From: Methanobacteriaceae archaeon
Lineage (GTDB): Archaea; Methanobacteriota; Methanobacteria; Methanobacteriales; Methanobacteriaceae
NCBI GenBank assembly: GCA_017883605.1
Contig: JADGNH010000050.1
Coordinates: forward strand, 1 to 12,350
Direction: 5' to 3'
Length of the DNA: 12,350 nt
The notes under the pieces are model-generated. The model was not told the DNA's origin. It ran no database searches and saw only the letters and a program-made list of their open reading frames with translations. Below are positions 1-5,968 of this stretch, in pieces (the stretch's first letter is position 1; each line of letters begins with the position of its first letter). The position numbers and the translations under genes were made by a program.

Positions 1-53
1 ATAATCCCTATAAATTTCAAACTTATATGATTAAAAAAAAAATGACATATTGA

Positions 54-63
54 TTTATAATAT
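54..63 (+). promoter_or_regulatory. Likely archaeal TATA box of the first DUF4013 gene
   Basis: TTTATAATAT lies about 50 nt upstream of the ATG at 114. A start site roughly 25 nt downstream would give a leader of about 30 nt that still includes the AAAGGAT ribosome binding site at 99-105. This is inferred from composition and spacing only. Confidence 0.4.
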
Positions 64-113
64 CTTCAAAAATTAATTCGCTCCTAAAAAAAATTTAAAA
101 AGGATTTGAATCC

Positions 114-821
114 ATGAATATTAAAGAAATTATATATGATTCACTGGATTATTCATCCTCTGACTGGATGAAGGTTATTATCTTAGGTTTTATATCTTTA
201 TTCCTTTTTATGGGAATTCTAGGCATGTCGAATGGGGAAATATATATAATTCTTTTAATACCAGGAATTTTTTCCCTGGGATACCTGTTCAGAGTTTTAA
301 AAGATACCTTAAATGGTTCAGATCAGATTCCAGATTTTGACGGATGGTGGGAAATGTTTATAGATGGCCTCAGAGTAACCCTGGTCGTCCTGATTTATAC
401 CATACCAGTGATTTTAGTTACTTTAATCCCTGATTTTACTCAAAATGCCATAAGTTTAGGCTCATTTTCTGGGATCTCATTATGGAGCTTTTTATCAGGA
501 TCAAAAGTTCAGTTCATAGTTTTCGCTGTAGTGGGAATAATAGAGTTTATGGGTATTGCCAATCTGGCATTACACCAGGGCAAAATTGGAGCAGCCTTCA
601 GATTCGGTGAAATAATCCGAAGAATATCCATGATCGGATGGGCAAAGTACATAACATGGTACCTAATCATCTGGATACTGGGATCTGTGGCATTTTTAAT
701 ATCAATTTTGGCTTTGAATATACTGATTGGTATTATAGTGGTGCCTTTGATTATTTTGCCCTACTTTGCGCTCCTGACATCAAGATCTCTGGCTCTGGTG
801 TTTGTGTCCAGCGAAATTTAA
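114..821 (+). CDS. DUF4013-type membrane protein, paralogue 1
   Basis: A 235-aa integral membrane protein of unknown function. It begins with a short amphipathic segment (residues 1-20, with the SDW element shared by paralogues 1-3). Hydrophobic stretches follow near 21-37, 43-58, 88-106, 131-150, 181-205 and 205-222. Signatures shared with the three downstream paralogues are GYLFR (56-60) leading into IPDFD and MFIDGL, then IANLAL (148-153), IGAAFRFGEI (158-167), and the C-terminal PYF...SRSLAL. These match what I know of archaeal DUF4013 proteins, common in Methanobacteriales. The start is supported by AAAGGAT at 99-105, and the N-terminus aligns with the other copies. It is the most divergent of the four (IPDFDGWW in place of ELPxFxxW). 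The membrane location is clear; the role is unknown. Confidence 0.85.
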   Translation: MNIKEIIYDSLDYSSSDWMKVIILGFISLFLFMGILGMSNGEIYIILLIPGIFSLGYLFRVLKDTLNGSDQIPDFDGWWEMFIDGLRVTLVVLIYTIPVILVTLIPDFTQNAISLGSFSGISLWSFLSGSKVQFIVFAVVGIIEFMGIANLALHQGKIGAAFRFGEIIRRISMIGWAKYITWYLIIWILGSVAFLISILALNILIGIIVVPLIILPYFALLTSRSLALVFVSSEI

Positions 822-824
822 CCT

Positions 825-866
825 ATTTTTAATAATATTCTTCTTTTCTTTATCTTCCTTTTCTTT
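825..866 (+). terminator. T-rich putative transcription terminator after paralogue 1
   Basis: Just past the stop codon the + strand is strongly T-rich, with runs of three to five T broken by C or A. Archaeal RNA polymerase commonly terminates at such tracts without a hairpin. No stable stem was seen. Confidence 0.45.
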
Positions 867-937
867 ATAGTAAATCGCCATAGAATTTCTTAATCATTAT
901 TTTATCAAATTTGTTACTTAATTGTATAACTCAATAA

Positions 938-947
938 TTTTAAATAA
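938..947 (+). promoter_or_regulatory. Likely TATA box of the second DUF4013 gene
   Basis: The AT-rich element TTTTAAATAA sits about 50 nt before the ATG at 995. A start about 25 nt downstream would leave a leader of roughly 27 nt containing the strong ribosome binding site at 981-990. The spacing matches that of paralogue 1. Confidence 0.35.
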
Positions 948-994
948 AAACAATTCCATATTGAATAGTATAGAAAAAAAAGGGAGGTGAAAAC

Positions 995-1690
995 ATGGAA
1001 ATAGGAGAAATCATATCTGATGCACTGAAATATCCGTCTTCTGACTGGACAAAAGTGATTATTCTAGGAATCATATTTATAGCCTCTATAGTGATCGTTC
1101 CCATATTTTTAGCCATGGGTTACCTATTTAGAATCATAAAAGCAACACTTGCAGGGTCCGATGAACTCCCTGACTTTGATGAAATAGGTGACATGTTTGT
1201 AGATGGTCTTAAAATACTCGTTGTCGGCATAGTTTACGCCATCCCATTGATTATAATTGCTGCCATACTTTCTGCCATATTTGGTTTCAGCCAACCAACA
1301 GCAATGAACACAGGAACACTTACCGGGTTCGGTTTATTTGGATTTGTAACCGGATATATAATATATCTCATAGTTGGTATTATAATCGGTTTAGTAGAGT
1401 ACATGGCAATAGCAAACATGGCATTATACGACGGAGAACTCGGAGCAGCCTTTAGATTCAGTGAAGTACTGGAAAGGATATCTATGGTCGGATGGGGAAA
1501 ATACATAATCTGGTATGTAATAATGGTTTTATTAGGAATTGTAGCAGCTCTAATAGCAGGACTAACCTTTATTATCCTCATCGGTTTCATACTGGCACCG
1601 CTGATAATCTTCCCATACTTCTCAATGTTCGGCGCAAGATCTCTAGCTCTACTTTTTGCATCTAGCGAAGAAGGAAATGTTGAAGAATGA
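995..1690 (+). CDS. DUF4013-type membrane protein, paralogue 2
   Basis: A 231-aa integral membrane protein of unknown function, the clearest example of the family here. Residues 1-20 (MEIGEIISDALKYPSSDW) form the conserved amphipathic N-terminus. GYLFR (42-46) is followed by AGSDELPDFD (53-62) and DGLK (70-73). The second half has MAIANMAL (137-144), LGAAFRFSEV (149-158), GWGKYIIWY (167-175) and PYFSMFGARSLAL near the C-terminus. Hydrophobic segments lie near 21-40, 74-96, 112-140, 170-200 and 195-212. The ribosome binding site AGGGAGGTGA (981-990) is the strongest in the window, five bases from the ATG, so translation is probably efficient. A T-rich tract follows the gene, suggesting its own transcript. 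Confidence 0.88.
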   Translation: MEIGEIISDALKYPSSDWTKVIILGIIFIASIVIVPIFLAMGYLFRIIKATLAGSDELPDFDEIGDMFVDGLKILVVGIVYAIPLIIIAAILSAIFGFSQPTAMNTGTLTGFGLFGFVTGYIIYLIVGIIIGLVEYMAIANMALYDGELGAAFRFSEVLERISMVGWGKYIIWYVIMVLLGIVAALIAGLTFIILIGFILAPLIIFPYFSMFGARSLALLFASSEEGNVEE

Positions 1691-1700
1691 CCACTCCAAT

Positions 1701-1720
1701 TCCTTTTTATTCTTTTTTTT
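1701..1720 (+). terminator. Poly-T putative terminator after paralogue 2
   Basis: Two T runs, one of five and one of eight, lie 10-30 nt past the stop codon. This fits T-tract termination in archaea. Confidence 0.5.
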
Positions 1721-1825
1721 AGAAATTTTTGTTGATTTTATTCAAAATGGGATTATAGTTTAATGAGGATTTGAAAATTATTTTTATTTAAATTGGCTCT
1801 GAAATTTCCTTCTTAACCAACTACA

Positions 1826-1837
1826 TTTTATATAAAA
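1826..1837 (+). promoter_or_regulatory. Likely TATA box of the third DUF4013 gene
   Basis: TTTTATATAAAA is a near-ideal archaeal TATA element, about 85-96 nt upstream of the start at 1922. Transcription would begin near 1858-1862, giving a leader of about 60 nt, longer than those inferred for paralogues 1 and 2. Confidence 0.5.
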
Positions 1838-1921
1838 TGGTCATAAATAAATCTGATAGAACATCTTTAATAGCAAAAGATTCTGATAAATACCATTTTA
1901 ATCTAAAAAGAGGTGTTAAAA

Positions 1922-2683
1922 ATGATGGGAATAGGAGAACTCATATCCGATGCAATTAGATATCCATTTTCGGATTGGAAAAAAATTTTGATACTGGGAA
2001 TTTTAGTGTTAATTGGTAATATATACAATATAATCAATTCATCGGATATAACGTCGTTAGCCCCCCAAACGAACCTGCTATTCATTGTTTTTATAATCAT
2101 CTTACTGATTCCGACGATTGTAAGTGCACTTTTATCAAGTGGATACAGCCTCAGAATGATAAAATCATCAGTAGCAGGCATATCAGAACTCCCTGAGTTC
2201 GATGCATGGGATAATATGCTTATAGACGGCCTTAAATTGGCTATAGTGGCCTTTATTTACGAAATACCTTCTATTTTGATTATCGTAGTTATGGTAGTGT
2301 TAGCTATGGTTTTCGAATCAAGCTTTTCAGTGGCCGTAGTAGGATTTGTTATTGCCTTTTTATACATCCTTATTGTCCTGCCTATACTGGCCATGGCCCT
2401 GGCAAACATGGCCTATCATGATGAATTCGGTGCAGCGTTTAGATTCAGTGAAATATTTGATAAAATCCACAGCATAACCTGGGGAAATCTCATAGGATGG
2501 TATTTAGCAATGATTGGGGTAACAATAGCTTTTAGCTTAATAATACTTGTTGTGAGCTTTATATTTGCCCTGATTAACCCGATAGTCGCACTAGTAGTAT
2601 CTTATCTGCTCATCACTCCCTACGTCAATATGTTCATTGCCAGATCCGTGGGCTTAGAATACATATCAGACGAACCAAACTGA
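1922..2683 (+). CDS. DUF4013-type membrane protein, paralogue 3
   Basis: A 253-aa integral membrane protein (252 if the second ATG is used), the longest paralogue. An in-frame GTG at 1913 is rejected as the start because it lies inside the ribosome binding site AGAGGTG (1909-1915). The ATG at 1922 is six bases downstream of it, while 1925 gives the best alignment with the other copies (MGIGELISDA). In the 252-aa numbering, the YPFSDWKK segment (13-20) precedes the first hydrophobic stretch. An extra loop and helix (about 38-70) absent from the others explains the length. GYSLR (73-77), ISELPEFDAW (86-95), DGLK (101-104), ANMAYH (160-165), GAAFRFSEI (169-177) and PYVNMFIARS follow. The function is unknown. 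A T-rich tract follows the gene. Confidence 0.86.
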   Translation: MMGIGELISDAIRYPFSDWKKILILGILVLIGNIYNIINSSDITSLAPQTNLLFIVFIIILLIPTIVSALLSSGYSLRMIKSSVAGISELPEFDAWDNMLIDGLKLAIVAFIYEIPSILIIVVMVVLAMVFESSFSVAVVGFVIAFLYILIVLPILAMALANMAYHDEFGAAFRFSEIFDKIHSITWGNLIGWYLAMIGVTIAFSLIILVVSFIFALINPIVALVVSYLLITPYVNMFIARSVGLEYISDEPN

Positions 2684-2692
2684 GTTATTTCA

Positions 2693-2717
2693 TTTTTTTC
2701 TTACTTTCTTTTTTCTT
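2693..2717 (+). terminator. T-rich putative terminator after paralogue 3
   Basis: A tract rich in T and C, with runs of seven and six T, begins about 10 nt after the stop codon. It supports separate transcription from paralogue 4. Confidence 0.45.
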
Positions 2718-2837
2718 ACGTCCAATTATTGTATTTTCCCACTTACAATTATGAAATCATAATTTTTTTATTTTTTAATCGTAATTTTTAATAACAATCT
2801 TAATCAGAGTTAAAGTATATATTAGGGGTTGGTAATC

Positions 2838-3548
2838 ATGGACGTGGGAGAAATATCATCAAAGGCCTTTAAATATCCATTTTCTGACTTTAAAAAAGTT
2901 TTAATACTGGGAATATTAACAATCATATCCTTTTTAATTATCCCTGCCTTTCTATATCTGGGATACCTCTTCAGAATACTCACTGCATCCCTAGCAGGTG
3001 CGGACGAGCTTCCAGAATTCGGTGCATGGGGTGAAATGTTCATGGATGGCCTTAAGGTTTTTGTGGTGCTTCTGGTGTATACCGTAGTTCCCACGGCAAT
3101 TATAATCATTGGGGTGTGGGCCTCCCTATTACCGTTAATTACAGCCCAGAACGCCGGATCAATAGCACTTCCCACCATTTCCTTCGGAGTGATAAGTGGA
3201 CTAGTTATTATTGGAGGAATTTTAGAAATTATTATCAGTTTTCTGGTGGCAATAGCCCTGGCAAACATGGCCTATCACGGAGAAATTGGTGCGGCCTTCC
3301 GATTCAGAGAAATAATAAACAAAATTGGAGAAATTGGTTGGGTGGACTACCTGATCTGGTATGTGGTGATGTTAATGTTGTGGGTGATTTTTTTATATAT
3401 TTCCTCCTTCCTGGTGTTCCCACTTATCATAGGAATTATACTGGTCCCTCTCATAATATCACCCTATTTTATGATGTTTTTTGCAAGATCAACCGCTTTA
3501 GTATACGTATTTGGAGGATCCAATGATTATCTGGAAGGTACCTTCTAG
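2838..3548 (+). CDS. DUF4013-type membrane protein, paralogue 4
   Basis: A 236-aa integral membrane protein. The in-frame TTG at 2829 directly abuts the G-rich element AGGGG (2824-2828), so the ATG at 2838 is preferred. It gives the N-terminus MDVGEISSKAFKYPFSDF that aligns with the other copies. Family signatures are GYLFR (42-46), AGADELPEFGAW (53-64), DGLK (70-73), IALANMAYH (139-147), IGAAFRFREI (150-159), YLIWYVVM (171-178) and PYFMMFFARSTAL. Two oddities: the aspartate of the LPxFD motif is glycine here (residue 62), and the tail after the last hydrophobic segment is longer and polar. No T-rich tract follows on this strand; the downstream DNA is A-rich instead. The function is unknown. 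Confidence 0.85.
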   Translation: MDVGEISSKAFKYPFSDFKKVLILGILTIISFLIIPAFLYLGYLFRILTASLAGADELPEFGAWGEMFMDGLKVFVVLLVYTVVPTAIIIIGVWASLLPLITAQNAGSIALPTISFGVISGLVIIGGILEIIISFLVAIALANMAYHGEIGAAFRFREIINKIGEIGWVDYLIWYVVMLMLWVIFLYISSFLVFPLIIGIILVPLIISPYFMMFFARSTALVYVFGGSNDYLEGTF

Positions 3549-3753
3549 AGATAAATTTAATAAAAGCTGGAAAAAAGATCAAATAAAAAAATAAGGAAAA
3601 AAAGAATCAAACGACCAAAAATTAAATAAAAAATTAAAAATAAAAATTAAGAACAATATCCAGACCAATAAAAAACATGAATATGGCATTTAAAGCTATG
3701 AAAGAAATTTAAAGCTATGAAAAAATAATTTAGAAGAATTTTAAGGCTATCAC
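3549..3753. other. Purine-rich intergenic stretch without a gene
   Basis: About 205 bp between paralogue 4 and the convergent small - strand gene. The + strand is very A-rich (3554-3690), so the - strand is T-rich and could end transcription coming from the right. I see no coding signal, tRNA or strong hairpin. Confidence 0.5.
3688..3722. repeat. Short tandem direct repeat, two 16-bp copies
   Basis: ATTTAAAGCTATGAAA occurs at 3688-3703 and again, identical, at 3707-3722, a 19-bp period. It lies downstream of the broken small gene. It could be slippage product or part of its 3' end; no function is evident. Confidence 0.7.
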
Positions 3754-3941
3754 TCAATAGAACTGTTCCATTACAAGTAATCCTAGAACTTTTTCACCTT
3801 CTCCTTGATGCAGGGGTCGATGTCCATCCTCTTGGTAGGAGCGACATTCATCATCATAGCGATGTTCATCATCATAAATCAGGCCCTTTTTAACCAGAGT
3901 GCAATATATCTCATCTTTATGATTTCTTCTTCAAGGTCCAT
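3754..3941 (-). pseudogene. Small Cys/His-rich protein gene with a -1 frameshift
   Basis: On the - strand, ATG at 3941 (or 3944) opens MDLEEEIIK and then hits a stop after 20 codons. Adding one A to the AAA run at 3916-3918 joins this start to a second frame that continues to a TGA at 3754-3756. The result is a 62-aa protein with the beginning IIKDEIYCTLVKKGL and the later segment YDDECRSYQEDGHRP. It carries C14, H27, C33, H41 and H45, a set that could bind metal, and is rich in acidic residues. The start has only a weak GTGAT element close upstream. Read as built, the gene is broken in a homopolymer, so either a real inactivating deletion, a programmed shift or a base-calling error is possible. 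I do not recognise the family. The + strand frame through this region is hydrophobic and looks like a shadow. Confidence 0.5.
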
Positions 3942-4010
3942 CATAATCACATTAAGTATTTGTTTGAAACCCTGTTTAAACAATTCCCATAATTTAATAA
4001 AAATGTATAA

Positions 4011-4019
4011 TTATATATA
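4011..4019. promoter_or_regulatory. Likely TATA box of the Lrp-family gene, possibly bidirectional
   Basis: TTATATATA lies about 50 nt upstream of the ATG at 4067. A start near 4040 would keep the ribosome binding site in a leader of about 27 nt. The element is nearly self-complementary and also lies about 70 nt upstream of the - strand start at 3941, so it could serve both directions. Confidence 0.4.
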
Positions 4020-4066
4020 GTATAAATTACTTTAATATAAACATTGTTCAGTACAAGAGGGATATT

Positions 4067-4549
4067 ATGAAAAGTGATGGTGAGAAAAATAATGAAGTTT
4101 CTATAGATGAAATCGATAGAAAAATCATCAATTTATTCCATGAAGACGGAAGAATGTCCTACCGAAAAATTGCCAAAGGGCTGGATATATCCATTGGAAC
4201 CGTGCACAACAGAATAGAAAAACTCACTAAAACGGGTGTTATCAAAAAATTCACACCGATAATTGATCATTCAAAACTGGGCTACACCCTCACCACCATA
4301 ATCGGGGTGCGCGTAAAAGGTGGTGTCCTCAAAAATTGGGAAGACCGCACAGCGTATCACAAAAATGTACTCTGTATTTACGATGTAACTGGAGAATTCG
4401 ATGCCATACTTATAGCCAGATTTAAGGACACCGGCGAACTGGATCAATTCATAAAAGGACTTTTAAAAGAGCCAGATGTACAGAGAACCTATACCCAAAC
4501 CGTTCTTAACATTGTGAAAGAGGATTTAAATTCTGAAAATATATTATGA
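4067..4549 (+). CDS. Lrp/AsnC-family transcriptional regulator
   Basis: A 160-aa DNA-binding regulator. Residues 13-62 form a winged helix-turn-helix (SIDEIDRKIINLF, then YRKIAKGLDISIGTVHNRIEKL with the recognition helix near 44-54, and the wing TGVIKKFTPIID). Residues about 73-150 form the RAM ligand-binding and oligomerisation domain, with the typical VTGEFDAILIARFKD (107-121). The length fits the family (about 140-165 aa); the first 12 residues are an acidic extension. The ribosome binding site GAGGGAT (4056-4062) precedes the ATG. Lrp-type proteins act as dimers to octamers and often control their own or adjacent genes. Here the neighbours are the broken small gene on one side and the repeat array plus prenyltransferase on the other. 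The effector and targets are not visible from sequence. Confidence 0.93.
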   Translation: MKSDGEKNNEVSIDEIDRKIINLFHEDGRMSYRKIAKGLDISIGTVHNRIEKLTKTGVIKKFTPIIDHSKLGYTLTTIIGVRVKGGVLKNWEDRTAYHKNVLCIYDVTGEFDAILIARFKDTGELDQFIKGLLKEPDVQRTYTQTVLNIVKEDLNSENIL

Positions 4550-4580
4550 ACGTTTTTAGGGATGATGAAAAAAATTTTTA

Positions 4581-4740
4581 GTGATAATTAAAGAGTTCTA
4601 AAGATAATTAAAGACTTATAGGCATAATTAAAGACTTATAGATATAATTAAAGACTTATAGATATAATTAAAGACTTATAGATATAATTAAAGACTTATA
4701 GATATAATTAAAGACTTATAGATATAATTAAAAATTTCAG
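4581..4740. repeat. 20-bp tandem repeat array, eight units
   Basis: The unit gatataattaaagacttata is perfect in four consecutive copies (4641-4720). It is preceded by two copies differing only in the first three bases (4601-4620, 4621-4640) and a more degenerate first copy (4581-4600). It is followed by a half-degenerate last copy (4721-4740). Each unit holds TATAA and TTATA as inverted arms eight bases apart, plus a TATA-like GATATAATTAAA. The array fills the gap between the Lrp-family gene and the prenyltransferase gene and ends about 49 nt before the latter's start. It is non-coding. It may be simple slippage DNA or a multi-site regulatory element. Confidence 0.9.
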
Positions 4741-4788
4741 ATGGTAAAAAATGTTATTTAATGGTCTTCTTGAATTTGAAGTGATTCT

Positions 4789-5727
4789 ATGGATTTAAAC
4801 ACCTTCCTGAAGATAATGAAGTTGGGGCGCTTTCAGTTCATAGCTGGTGGTTTTTTATCCTTCTGTATAGGTGCTCTGCTCGCCATTCTCTTGAATGCAG
4901 AGTTCAATTTGTCTAAATTCCTGCTGGGATATTCTATTCTTTTTACAGCACAACTTTCTGTTTCTTACAGCAATGATTACTTCGATATAAATGTAGACCG
5001 GCACAGCCAGTCCACCGGATTTTCAGGGGGAAGTGGAATTCTCCTGGACAACCCGCAACTTCGAGAATTTTCAAAATGGTTTTCAATAACCCTGATCAGT
5101 ATATCAATTCTTTTGGGGTCTATTTTCATTATCATATTCCAGTTCCCCTGGTATTTTCTCTTGCTGGTGCTCTTTGGAAATTTATTAGGTTGGTACTACT
5201 CCGCACCCCCACTTAAACTGGCCTATCGAGGGTTAAGTGAAGTATCAACAGTTTTAACCGGATTCATAGTACCTGGAATGGGTTACATAGTTTTAATGGG
5301 TAAATTAGATTTGAATTTTCTGTTTTTTGCCGTACCCCTAATGATCTATGAGTTTTTCTTCATAATCAACATAGAAATTCCAGACATGGAAGCCGATAGA
5401 TTGGGGGGTAAAAAGAACATAATAACCAAAAAAGGTCGGGCCTTTGGTTTTACCATCACCATAATCTCTGCTTTCCTGGGAACCATCTCCATCTTACTGC
5501 TTCAAATTACAAAGATCTACCCCACATTTGTGGATTTCCGTTTAGTTGCCCTGTTCTCTCTTATCCCCCTGTCTATTGGGATATGGAGTTTCCTTAAAAA
5601 AGGAGAATATAAAGAAAAAAATTCCGTGTTAAATCTGGTAAAACGTAATATTTCATCGCTTTTTTTATTCATTATCCTGGTGAACTGCTATTTTATTTAT
5701 CTCACCTTTAGCCATATAATATATTAA
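4789..5727 (+). CDS. UbiA-superfamily prenyltransferase
   Basis: A 312-aa polytopic membrane enzyme predicted to transfer an isoprenoid diphosphate chain to an acceptor. The first Asp-rich motif NDYFDINVD (N62, D63, D66, D70) and the second, DMEADRLGG (D199, E201, D203), are both intact; these bind the diphosphate through Mg2+. GWYYSAPPLKLAYRGLSE (134-151) resembles the conserved loop of MenA-like members. Hydrophobic segments run from about residue 16 through 310, consistent with the usual eight to nine helices. The start has GAAGTGAT (4778-4785) just upstream. Methanogens of this type lack menaquinone, so a MenA annotation would be unsafe; the acceptor could be a lipid precursor or another prenylated cofactor. 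It is not obviously the geranylgeranylglyceryl phosphate enzyme, but I cannot exclude that. Confidence 0.88.
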   Translation: MDLNTFLKIMKLGRFQFIAGGFLSFCIGALLAILLNAEFNLSKFLLGYSILFTAQLSVSYSNDYFDINVDRHSQSTGFSGGSGILLDNPQLREFSKWFSITLISISILLGSIFIIIFQFPWYFLLLVLFGNLLGWYYSAPPLKLAYRGLSEVSTVLTGFIVPGMGYIVLMGKLDLNFLFFAVPLMIYEFFFIINIEIPDMEADRLGGKKNIITKKGRAFGFTITIISAFLGTISILLLQITKIYPTFVDFRLVALFSLIPLSIGIWSFLKKGEYKEKNSVLNLVKRNISSLFLFIILVNCYFIYLTFSHIIY

Positions 5728-5808
5728 TTTAGAAACCATTTGATTAATTTAAAACCCATGGTCAATTGATGTCAGAACACACCTGCGATTTAAAAAAAAA
5801 ATTAATCA

Positions 5809-5845
5809 TGTTATGTAACAGGCTTGTTTAACTGCACCAGGTTAA
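5809..5845. promoter_or_regulatory. Cluster of GTTA/TAAC inverted half-sites, candidate operator
   Basis: TGTTA-TG-TAACA (5809-5820) is a dyad with five-base arms. Just after it, TTAAC (5828-5832) and GTTAA (5841-5845) form a second dyad with eight bases between. Both lie immediately upstream of the TATA-like box at 5857-5865, where an archaeal activator or repressor could bind. Binding is inferred, not shown. Confidence 0.35.
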
Positions 5846-5856
5846 TAGTAATAATG

Positions 5857-5865
5857 ATATATAAT
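5857..5865 (+). promoter_or_regulatory. Likely TATA box of the deacetylase unit
   Basis: ATATATAAT lies about 105-112 nt upstream of the GTG start at 5969. This would give an untranslated leader of roughly 80 nt. It is the best TATA-like element in the 241-bp gap. Confidence 0.35.
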
Positions 5866-5968
5866 AGAAACCAGGAAAATCACAAAATTTGATCTAATAA
5901 AAAATTGATCCTAATATTAAACTAACATCTCTAAAATTTTTAATAAACACAGATAAGGAGAGCTTTCT

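Noticed and set aside
103..113. tRNA T-arm-like sequence TTTGAATCC
   Set aside because: No cloverleaf can be built around it; it is simply the leader of the first membrane protein gene.
2813..2823. TATA-like GTATATATT before paralogue 4
   Set aside because: It is only about 15-25 nt from the start codon, so transcription would begin at or past the ATG and lose the ribosome binding site.
2822..3268. 148-aa - strand frame antisense to paralogue 4
   Set aside because: It is the shadow of a well-supported membrane protein gene, is rich in Pro, Ser and Ile as expected for an antisense frame, and has no ribosome binding site.
3805..4020. 71-aa hydrophobic + strand frame from TTG 3805
   Set aside because: It is antisense to the more protein-like Cys/His-rich - strand frame. 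It has no ribosome binding site, its hydrophobic runs come from complementing Asp/Glu codons, and its tail reads through promoter DNA.
4558..4600. Possible C/D box RNA (GATGATGA box)
   Set aside because: No CTGA D box lies within a suitable distance, and the sequence runs straight into the 20-bp repeat array.
4581..4740. CRISPR array
   Set aside because: The units are directly adjacent with no unique spacers, and no cas gene is present.
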